This document shows, in pieces, positions 1-4,839 of a stretch of DNA of 7,814 bases. The position numbers and the translations under genes were made by a program. The stretch's first letter is position 1; every line of letters begins with the position of its first letter. This stretch comes from JASEHD01 sp964471945. GTDB lineage: Bacteria > Bacteroidota > Ignavibacteria > UBA10030 > SZUA-254. Where the stretch lies: contig CAYYIJ010000096.1 in assembly GCA_964471945.1 (NCBI GenBank), forward strand, positions 1 to 7,814, given 5' to 3'. The notes under the pieces are model-generated. The model was not told the origin of the DNA. It saw nothing but the letters and a program-made list of their open reading frames with translations, and searched no databases.

Positions 1-24
1 AGGTTATTAATTAGTGGATTAGTG

Positions 25-55
25 AAAACCCCAGCCAGCGGTGGTTGGGGGTTTT
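25..55 (+). terminator. Intrinsic terminator of an upstream gene outside the window
   Basis: A stem formed by AAAACCCC plus AGCC pairs with GGTT plus GGGGG and TTTT, with one bulged G and a six-base loop at 37-42. It ends in a short T run on the + strand and also on the - strand, so it could work in both directions. It most likely ends a transcription unit lying left of the window. Confidence 0.7.
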
Positions 56-168
56 AATTGAAATTGGCATTTTTAAGTGAAATTATAGAGATAATTAAGC
101 TTTCCTGAAACTTTAATAAAATACTAAGAGACATTTAATCAAGGCATTCAGAAATTTAAGATATATGC

Positions 169-199
169 TTGACAACAAGATTTTTTTTTATTAAATTTC
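169..199 (+). promoter_or_regulatory. Candidate promoter for the DUF3276 gene
   Basis: TTGACA at 169-174 is followed 17 bases later by TAAATT at 192-197. The same stretch fits the Bacteroidota pattern: TTG at 169-171, a 20-base gap, then TAAATTTC, which matches TAnnTTTG at seven of eight positions. Transcription from here would give a leader of about 135 bases before the ATG at 343. Confidence 0.5.
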
Positions 200-220
200 G
201 TTTAAGTTAAAATAATCTAA

Positions 221-283
221 GTGGAGGACGACGCTCTCCCAAAGTATGGAAACGGTACCGAAACAGTTTCCTGCTTGCCGTCC
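221..283 (+). promoter_or_regulatory. Foldable 5' leader, possible RNA regulatory element
   Basis: Two nested stems can form: GGACG (226-230) with CGTCC (279-283), and inside it GGAAAC (248-253) with GTTTCC (266-271) closing a 12-base loop. A competing small hairpin is GGAG (223-226) with CTCC (236-239), which shares bases with the outer stem. I compared it by eye with common riboswitch motifs and recognise none. It lies between the candidate promoter and the ribosome binding site. Confidence 0.3.
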
Positions 284-342
284 AATAATCATTCGGTGTT
301 AGTTCACTGAGTTATATACATTTTATAATAACGGAGGTTCCT

Positions 343-567
343 ATGGAATCATTATTTTCAAAAACCGTCAAGGCAAACGATCGCACATACTTCATCGATG
401 TTAAAGAAGCAAAGAATAAATCGAAGTATCTGACGATCGCAGAATCTAAACGTTCGAAGGAGGGTGAGAAGAAATTTACTCGATCGAGTGTAATGATATT
501 CGATAATAATATCGAGAAATTTCGTGACGCCCTCAACGAAGCGTTAACGTTGGTTAAACCCAAATAA
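343..567 (+). CDS. DUF3276 / PUR-alpha-like nucleic-acid-binding protein
   Basis: A 74-residue protein resembling the small single-PUR-repeat proteins (DUF3276) of Bacteroidota and relatives. The family is related to PUR-alpha, a single-stranded DNA/RNA binder; its exact bacterial role is not settled. Visible signatures are RTYFIDVKEAKN (about residues 14-25), KYLTIAESKR (about 28-37), and the closing amphipathic helix IFDNNIEKFRDALNEAL (about 52-68). This is the beta-beta-alpha order of a PUR repeat, and the protein consists of little else. A good GGAGG at 333-337 sits five bases before the ATG. It appears monocistronic: a repeat element starts 25 bases after the stop. The candidate promoter and structured leader suggest possible post-transcriptional control. 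Confidence 0.88.
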   Translation: MESLFSKTVKANDRTYFIDVKEAKNKSKYLTIAESKRSKEGEKKFTRSSVMIFDNNIEKFRDALNEALTLVKPK

Positions 568-629
568 CGCATCTCGTTTAAATAATTGCACGAGACTTCT
601 GAAAAAACTCTCCGATTGTTACCCTGAAC

Positions 630-666
630 GCCCGCCTGCCAAAGTCGGCAATGGTGGACGGCGGGC
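630..666. repeat. GC-rich nested palindrome
   Basis: GCCCGCC (630-636) pairs with GGCGGGC (660-666), and inside it TGCC (637-640) pairs with GGCA (647-650). The second element at 4215-4352 contains a related CCCGC/GCGGG hairpin, so this looks like a recurring module of the repeat family. Confidence 0.5.
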
Positions 667-735
667 AGGAAGTGAAGGGTCTCAAATCCTTTAGAGTCGA
701 GATGTTTCGCTTCGCTCCTAATGAACAAGATAATA

Positions 736-784
736 TGTTCATTTCACTTTGAGTAATAGGCAACGCCCATTTAGGTGGACTCAA
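736..784 (+). repeat. 49-bp direct repeat, first copy
   Basis: It matches 913-961 at 45 of 49 positions, exactly 177 bp apart. It contains its own palindrome: TTGAGT and ACTCAA form the ends and a GGC..GCCC-type hairpin lies inside, so it is a foldable unit rather than a simple tandem repeat. Confidence 0.75.
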
Positions 785-803
785 GGTGACCGAGAGCTTG
801 TGC

Positions 804-832
804 TGTCAGTCTGAGTTTATCGAAGACTGACA
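804..832. repeat. REP-like palindrome 1
   Basis: TGTCAGTCT (804-812) and AGACTGACA (824-832) form a perfect nine-base stem with the 11-base loop GAGTTTATCGA. Flanking bases can lengthen it: AGAGCTT (793-799) pairs with AAGCTCT (838-844), and GGTGAC (785-790) with GTCACC (852-857). Confidence 0.7.
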
Positions 833-851
833 TGAAGAAGCTCTGTTGACT

Positions 852-878
852 GTCACCCTTCGACAAGCTCAGGGTGAC
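852..878. repeat. REP-like palindrome 2, inverted relative to palindrome 1
   Basis: GTCACCCT (852-859) and AGGGTGAC (871-878) form a perfect eight-base stem with the 11-base loop TCGACAAGCTC. The reverse complement of this loop, GAGCTTGTCGA, is nearly the loop of the hairpin at 804-832. The two are therefore related copies in opposite orientation, and their stems differ but stay paired. Confidence 0.7.
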
Positions 879-912
879 CGTTGGGCTAATGCTACTAATT
901 AATATGGTAATT

Positions 913-961
913 TGTTCATTACAATTTGAGTAATGGGCAATGCCCATTTAGGTGGACTCAA
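913..961 (+). repeat. 49-bp direct repeat, second copy
   Basis: Same unit as at 736-784 with four substitutions. Two fall in the central GGGCAATGCCC hairpin, which is a perfect palindrome here and imperfect in the first copy. The pair brackets the two REP-like hairpins. Confidence 0.75.
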
Positions 962-995
962 CATGACGATAATGACTATTTCGAAGTCTCTGTAC

Positions 996-1031
996 AATAA
1001 TATCCCGAGTCTATCTCGGCAAGGGATTATT
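996..1031 (+). promoter_or_regulatory. Hairpin in the leader of the nuclease gene
   Basis: AATAAT plus TCCC pairs with GGGA plus TTATT (ending at 1031), with inner pairing CCGAG (1005-1009) to CTCGG (1015-1019). It lies about 40 bases before the ATG at 1069. I see no clear promoter hexamers in this stretch. It could be a leader structure or the edge of the repeat element; no T tract follows, so a terminator is unlikely. Confidence 0.35.
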
Positions 1032-1068
1032 ATATCCATTACTAAATATTAATTTCAGGAGAACGGAT

Positions 1069-1869
1069 ATGGCAAAAGCCTTTAGTCTTGCATCATGGAA
1101 TGTTGAGCATTTTAATGATGATCCAACTCGCATCAAACGTGTCGTCGAATTTCTTAAAATTCAAAATGCTGACGTCCTTGCACTTTATGAAGTTGAGGGT
1201 AAAACAGTCATCAGCCAACTTTTTAATCAAATGCCCGGATATAATTTTCACATCACAGAAGGCGAGCAAACACAGGAAATCCTTGTTGGTGTTCGCTCAA
1301 ACATTACCGCCTTCTTCACGCAGCGGACTGAATTCAAAACCGGAAATACTTATCTCCGCCCTGGTGCGCTGCTAACCATCCGGGTTGATGGAAAGAATTA
1401 CACCATTCTGTTCCTTCATACAAAAAGCGGCTCATCACCGATCGGCTTGGGAATACGGGATGATATGTTTGAGCGTGCTTTAGAATTTAAAAAGACGCTT
1501 GATAAAAAATCACCGACAAAAACATCGTTTATGTTTCTCGGTGATCTTAATACAATGGGAATGCAATACCCATTCGATAAAAATATTAAACCCGAGATTG
1601 AGCTGAAAAAGTTAGATCGTGAAACACAGAAAATTGGAATGTACCGTCTGGCAAAAAACAGCCCGACATGGTGGAATGGACCCAAAAGTAAATTTACCCC
1701 ATCCGATTTAGATCAGGTTATCGCTTCGAACAATCTGAAATTTGTGAAGTTTGCTGAAGCGGAAATCGACGTACGCGGATGGCCCAAGTGTAAGAGCGAT
1801 CCAGAGAAAGAGAAATGGATTAAATCTTACTCCGATCATGCTTTGTTATACATCGAGATAATAAAGTAA
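1069..1869 (+). CDS. Endonuclease/exonuclease/phosphatase-fold hydrolase
   Basis: A 266-residue protein of the Mg-dependent EEP superfamily (DNase I / exonuclease III fold), which cleaves phosphodiester or phosphate ester bonds. The catalytic landmarks appear in order: N11 in SWNVEHF, E41 in ALYEVEG, H117 in LFLHTKSG, D159 and N161 in FLGDLNTMG, a DLDQV segment near residue 213, and D256-H257 in YSDHALLY. All are intact, so it should be active. There is no signal peptide; the first strand begins at once, so it is probably cytosolic. AGGAGA at 1057-1062 supports the ATG. Its substrate (DNA, RNA, lipid or sugar phosphate) cannot be read from sequence. It leads a tight run ending at 4033, with 21 bases to the next gene. 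Confidence 0.88.
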   Translation: MAKAFSLASWNVEHFNDDPTRIKRVVEFLKIQNADVLALYEVEGKTVISQLFNQMPGYNFHITEGEQTQEILVGVRSNITAFFTQRTEFKTGNTYLRPGALLTIRVDGKNYTILFLHTKSGSSPIGLGIRDDMFERALEFKKTLDKKSPTKTSFMFLGDLNTMGMQYPFDKNIKPEIELKKLDRETQKIGMYRLAKNSPTWWNGPKSKFTPSDLDQVIASNNLKFVKFAEAEIDVRGWPKCKSDPEKEKWIKSYSDHALLYIEIIK

Positions 1870-1890
1870 CGGTGTTGGGGGAAAATATTT

Positions 1891-2841
1891 ATGCTTGAAA
1901 TTCTCGATGGAATTATTGCAACCTGCGCAGTTGTGCTGGCTTTGAGCTTGATCGTACAGGCGGTTCAACAAATCTTGAAACAATTCTTTAACCTGAAATC
2001 GAGCTATATGGAACGTGAATTGGTCATGATGTTCCTTCCCAATGCGGTAATTAAAGATTTTGTTAAAAAATGGGCAGGAATCGTAGAAAGATTGACACCT
2101 GACTGGAAAATATTTCGTAGTATAGGTGGAAAAGAACGTCAGATTGTTGATGAATTGAAAATAACACTCCGCTCGGTTGGCTACAAAGATTTAGAAATTC
2201 TCGAAAAGATAACGGTGGAACAGATGCAGGACATAATACGCAAGCTACCAATGTTTTCTGAGATGGATGAAAAAAGTAATAACCCTCTACAGCAAGCTCT
2301 TTCAGATGTTAAAACATGGTTCGAGATTTCAAAGCAAACATTTCAAGAACATTACGTGCGAAAGATGAAAGTGTGGGCGCTCGGCATCAGTACCGTAGTC
2401 GTTCTTAGTTTAAATGCAAACCTTTTTGAAATCTATAACGATTTTTCTCAAAATAAAATATTAAGAGATGCGGCAGCTGCCTGGGCTGAGAAAGTTACAA
2501 GCCAACCTCGCGATTCAATCATTACATATCGGATGGAAGGAAAGCCAGACAGTATTGTAGTTAAACAAAAATCTGATACTGTTTTAACGACTGAGATTAA
2601 GAAAAATATCTCTGAAATTCAAGCATTAGTGAACACCAACTCATTTCAAATCATGCGCTGGAACAAGTTCGTAGGATGCCGCAACTATAATCTTGAGTGC
2701 TTTGGGTATTTATTAAAAATATTCCTCGGATGGCTCGCCATGATATTATTGGTTAGTCTCGGCGCTCCATTCTGGTATGATTTGCTGAAAACGATTATGA
2801 GCATTAAAAATAAACTTCGAGAAGGTTCAAATAAATCATGA
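1891..2841 (+). CDS. Three-segment membrane protein of unknown function
   Basis: A 316-residue protein with hydrophobic segments at about 5-30, 161-181 and 276-296. The first is followed by a basic/amphipathic stretch (MERELVMMF), the last by the motif SLGAPFWYDLL and a basic tail. As I recall, this layout, an N-terminal helix and a C-terminal SLGAPFW.DLL helix, recurs in uncharacterised bacterial membrane proteins, especially in Bacteroidota; no function is known to me. The region between segments two and three (about 182-270) looks soluble. The start is supported by GGGGG at 1877-1881. The TGA overlaps the next ATG (ATGA at 2838-2841), pointing to translational coupling. Confidence 0.82.
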   Translation: MLEILDGIIATCAVVLALSLIVQAVQQILKQFFNLKSSYMERELVMMFLPNAVIKDFVKKWAGIVERLTPDWKIFRSIGGKERQIVDELKITLRSVGYKDLEILEKITVEQMQDIIRKLPMFSEMDEKSNNPLQQALSDVKTWFEISKQTFQEHYVRKMKVWALGISTVVVLSLNANLFEIYNDFSQNKILRDAAAAWAEKVTSQPRDSIITYRMEGKPDSIVVKQKSDTVLTTEIKKNISEIQALVNTNSFQIMRWNKFVGCRNYNLECFGYLLKIFLGWLAMILLVSLGAPFWYDLLKTIMSIKNKLREGSNKS

Positions 2842-3106
2842 TTACCGAAACTCACAAATATCTCATCCAAAAGGTCATCAACGTTTTTGAGACTGGAACA
2901 CCTGAAGGTAAGTACGATATGTTGGTGGTATATCCCGATGGTAAGGGTGGCTCTCGGCAGATAACATATGGCAGGAGCCAGACGACCGAACAAGGAAATT
3001 TATCTCAACTGCTTATCGTACGCAATGTTTCAAAGACCAAATCGCTGCTGATAATTGGAACCTCGATAAACTACCGATTATAGCTAATGGAGTTGAAGTA
3101 ACTTGA
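2838..3106 (+). pseudogene. Internally deleted, frameshifted chitosanase-like (GH46-type) gene
   Basis: The opening frame gives 81 residues, of which the first 59 look like the start of a GH46-type chitosanase/lysozyme-fold enzyme: INVFETGTPEGKY (E18 is the likely catalytic acid), a PDG turn, and ITYGRSQTTEQGNLSQLL. After about position 3014 this frame turns into unconvincing sequence ending at 3083. A different frame takes over (about 3014-3106) and reads YRTQCFKDQIAADNWNLDK followed by LPIIANGVEVT, which resembles the C-terminal end of the same kind of enzyme. About 150 residues expected between them are missing. I infer an internal deletion that also shifted frame. The start overlaps the previous stop by four bases. 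If translated as an 81-residue product it would lack most of the fold. Confidence 0.6.
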
Positions 3107-3134
3107 TTAAACAATTAACACGAAGGGAAAGCAA

Positions 3135-3770
3135 ATGAAATACAGATATTTAATAATCAGCACAATCGGACTTGCCATTCTCTTGTCTTCATGTGCGAAT
3201 GTATCACCCGAAGCCGTTCAATTAAGCGGTGAATTAACTTCGATGATTCGCACCGCAGAAGTATCGCACTTGGCATTGCTCGACAGATATATAGCGGAAA
3301 GGAAAAAACGAGCAGATGACTTCCTTGAGTACAAATGGATACCTAAGTTCTTAGAAACCGGAGTTAAGGATACAAAGATTTTAGATTTAATCTCGACAGA
3401 ATCTGATAATATCAAAAAGGAAGAGCTACTCAAAGAATTCAACTCGGACGCGGCAGTACGTATTAATAAGCGGCGTGCATTGTTAATGGACGCTATCGAT
3501 GAAATCGATAAAGCTCTTCGCCAATCTATCACACTGCTTTACGAAGACATGCTGACTGTTAATCAAACCTTAACAGCGCACATACAATCTGTGGCAAAGC
3601 TTACTGAGGCGAGAAAAGAGTTAATGGATAAGCTTAAAATTGATTCATCCAAACTTCTTCCGCTCGATAAGATAAGCAATGTTCTTGATCAAACACTCGA
3701 GTACAAAAATAATGCAGAAGATATTTTAAATCTTATTGATGAAGCAAAAAAATTATTGAAGGAGAGATGA
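3135..3770 (+). CDS. Coiled-coil lipoprotein of unknown function
   Basis: A 211-residue protein with a clear lipoprotein signal: basic MKYRY, a hydrophobic core, and lipobox L17-S18-S19-C20. The residue after the cysteine is alanine, not aspartate, which by the usual rule favours the outer membrane. The mature part is almost wholly helical and charged, with heptad-like stretches at about 30-110 and 130-210 (for example AKKLLKER at the end), so an elongated periplasmic coiled coil is likely. AAGGGA a few bases upstream supports the start. It lies 28 bases after the chitosanase-like remnant and runs into the next gene. Family not recognised. Confidence 0.82.
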   Translation: MKYRYLIISTIGLAILLSSCANVSPEAVQLSGELTSMIRTAEVSHLALLDRYIAERKKRADDFLEYKWIPKFLETGVKDTKILDLISTESDNIKKEELLKEFNSDAAVRINKRRALLMDAIDEIDKALRQSITLLYEDMLTVNQTLTAHIQSVAKLTEARKELMDKLKIDSSKLLPLDKISNVLDQTLEYKNNAEDILNLIDEAKKLLKER

Positions 3771-3772
3771 TA

Positions 3773-4033
3773 ATGGGACGATTTGATGAAATCCTGAAAA
3801 AGAGTGCTGACAAAACAGATAAGCAACTTGCATCCGAAATTTCGAGCTTAACAAGATTAACCGACTACGAAATTAGTACGCTGTTCCCGCAAAGGTCAGA
3901 TCAGGAAAAACTACTAAAGCTTTTGGCAATTGTACAAAGTGAAACCGAAGAGAACGAAAAGATCAACAAGCTAAAGATGAACATAGAAGACCTTGCGGGA
4001 ACGGCAATTAAATTGATTAAAATATTTGTTTAG
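3773..4033 (+). CDS. Small helical protein of unknown function
   Basis: An 86-residue protein, all helical and charged, with no signal peptide or membrane segment: MGRFDEILKKSADK, then LTDYEISTLFPQRSD, then a final NIEDLAGTAIKLIKIFV helix. An ATG at 3767 overlaps the previous stop, but the ribosome binding site AAGGAG (3759-3764) is only two bases from it and eight bases from the ATG at 3773, so I chose 3773. It ends the run that starts at 1069. I do not recognise the family. Its coupling to the lipoprotein gene suggests a partner in the same envelope-linked process. Confidence 0.75.
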   Translation: MGRFDEILKKSADKTDKQLASEISSLTRLTDYEISTLFPQRSDQEKLLKLLAIVQSETEENEKINKLKMNIEDLAGTAIKLIKIFV

Positions 4034-4096
4034 AAGAATTATGTGAATCACCACAATTGATTTGACGTATAAGAAGGTACGCTTTGCCAATTTCTA

Positions 4097-4161
4097 ACTG
4101 TCTCCGGGAAACCACTTTGTAAGCATGGTGCCTCCCCAGTGCTGCAAAACCCGGAGACGGT
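4097..4161. other. Strong 12-bp inverted repeat with structured 41-base loop
   Basis: ACTGTCTCCGGG (4097-4108) pairs with CCCGGAGACGGT (4150-4161), with one G-T pair and eleven Watson-Crick pairs. The loop can form further short stems such as AGCA with TGCT. It begins 63 bases after the last gene of the operon, so it may act in transcript ending or 3' stability. No T tract follows, so a classical intrinsic terminator is not supported. It could also be a small structured RNA. Confidence 0.5.
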
Positions 4162-4214
4162 ATATTTGAAAATGATTTTAGTTTATGTTTCATTGTTAAT
4201 AGATAACAGAAATT

Positions 4215-4352
4215 GAGACTTCTGAAATATTATAAAACCATACCCGTCATTCCGAACTCCCGCCTGTGCGGGCAGGTGTTTCGGAATCTAAGCGATTTTA
4301 GACCCTGAAATGAATTCAGGGTGACCCCTTTGGGTGATTTTTCAGAAGTCTT
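4215..4352. mobile_element. MITE-like palindromic element (copy B)
   Basis: AGACTTCTGAAA (4216-4227) and TTTCAGAAGTCT (4340-4351) are perfect 12-bp terminal inverted repeats about 136 bp apart, with loosely matching flanks (AATT on both sides). Inside are a CCGAA/TTCGG hairpin enclosing CCCGC/GCGGG, and a second hairpin ACCCTGAA/TTCAGGGT. The same terminal sequence opens the larger element at 592. No gene inside; it would have to be moved by a transposase elsewhere. Confidence 0.65.
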
Positions 4353-4361
4353 AAATTATGT

Positions 4362-4390
4362 TTGATTTTGAGTTGAACAAGTTGTATATT
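4362..4390 (+). promoter_or_regulatory. Candidate promoter upstream of the cassette region
   Basis: TTGATT (4362-4367), a 17-base gap, and TATATT (4385-4390) match the standard hexamers at four and five of six positions. It would start a transcript near 4397, ahead of the small open frame at 4431 and possibly reading through into the cassette genes from 4672. Confidence 0.4.
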
Positions 4391-4430
4391 CATAACATAA
4401 AAAGATAATTTTACATAATTGGAGCATTTG

Positions 4431-4526
4431 GTGGCTCAGGAAGCTTTCGGTTCGTTGGAAATAAACTATTTATCAAAAAATGAAAGACGAATATATTTCA
4501 ATACCCTATACAAAAAAGTTGCTTAA
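4431..4526 (+). CDS. Possible 31-residue protein, GTG start
   Basis: A GTG at 4431 lies six bases after GGAG (4421-4424) and downstream of a promoter-like site. It reads MAQEAFGSLEINYLSKNERR and then IYFNTLYKKVA before a TAA at 4524-4526. The composition is protein-like rather than random, with alternating charged and aromatic residues. The stop lies inside the presumed R'' side of the following attC-like site, which is where reading frames of integron cassettes often end. It could be a real mini-cassette gene or the start of a longer gene now cut off. I do not recognise it. Confidence 0.35.
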   Translation: MAQEAFGSLEINYLSKNERRIYFNTLYKKVA

Positions 4527-4614
4527 AACGAATAAAAAATGATAATACTAAAAAAAATAAAAACAGTCTATCCGCCAAAGGCGGACAAGTATTGCGTTGT
4601 TACAAATGTTATAC
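4523..4614 (+). other. attC: Weak attC-like recombination site before the cassette
   Basis: The R' side is GTTATAC (4608-4614), with exchange expected after G4608. A possible R'' is TTAAAAC (4523-4529). Between them AATACT (4544-4549) pairs with AGTATT (4588-4593), each 14 bases from its outer AAC or GTT triplet, and TCCGCC (4571-4576) pairs with GGCGGA (4580-4585). The arms between are poorly matched, so the left half is uncertain. The R' boundary is well supported by its match to the downstream site. Confidence 0.45.
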
Positions 4615-4671
4615 GGCATTTTGCCATCAAGAATATCACAACGCGTTATAGTCATCTTAAGGAAGAGAGAA

Positions 4672-4839
4672 ATGAAACTAGGGTGGGTAAAATCCAGCAA
4701 CGGCAAATCTTATGAAGTGAAGTGGGATCAATATAGCAAAGAGGTATATATCTCTTATGCTGGGTGGAGTTATGTTGGCCACGCATCTTCAGCCAAGGAA
4801 GCAATCCACAAAGCAGAAGCATGGCTTCACGACAAATAG
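4672..4839 (+). CDS. 55-residue protein, first gene of the cassette, unknown function
   Basis: The reading frame is open from further upstream (4597), but that start lies before the cassette boundary. The ATG at 4672 has AAGGAAG at 4659-4665, so I chose it. The protein reads MKLGWVKSSNGKSYEVKWDQ and then a strand-rich stretch with two tryptophans (AGWSYVGHASSAKEAI) ending in a helix KAEAWLHDK. The order beta-beta-beta-helix suggests a small compact domain. I do not recognise the family. Its last 19 bases overlap the likely start of the next gene, so the two are probably translated together. Confidence 0.7.
   Translation: MKLGWVKSSNGKSYEVKWDQYSKEVYISYAGWSYVGHASSAKEAIHKAEAWLHDK

Larger units (their letters stand above)
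592..990. mobile_element. Composite MITE-like repeat element (copy A)
   Basis: GAGACTTCTGAAA at 592-604 is matched in inverse by TTTCGAAGTCTC at 979-990, with one base missing. This makes an imperfect terminal inverted repeat about 400 bp apart. The left end is shared with the shorter element at 4215-4352. The interior carries no plausible gene but a series of palindromes: a GC-rich hairpin at 630-666, two 49-bp direct repeats and two REP-like hairpins. The outer boundary on the right is the less certain one. It fills most of the gene-free stretch from 568 to 1068. Confidence 0.4.

Noticed and set aside
312..728. 138-residue open frame on the - strand
   Set aside because: It runs opposite the convincing DUF3276 gene and through palindromic repeats; it has no recognisable domain.
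736..961. CRISPR array
   Set aside because: Only two copies of a 49-bp repeat with a 128-bp gap that itself holds palindromes; no cas genes.
2985..3020. Programmed ribosomal frameshift joining the two chitosanase-like halves
   Set aside because: No slippery heptamer is visible and a shift would still leave most of the enzyme missing.
2838..3083. Intact 81-residue gene
   Set aside because: The last 20 or so residues are unlike the family, while another frame continues family-like sequence.
4092..4161. attC site at the strong hairpin
   Set aside because: TTCTAAC precedes the stem, but there is no GTT-type R' box at the right distance after it.
4597..4671. Upstream start for the 55-residue cassette gene
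   Set aside because: It begins before the cassette boundary at 4609, and the extra residues look non-coding; the ATG at 4672 has a good ribosome binding site.
4764..4820. GTG start extending the J-domain protein
   Set aside because: It would overlap the previous gene by 76 bases and add no hydrophobic or conserved sequence; the ATG at 4821 overlaps by only 19 bases, though certainty is limited.
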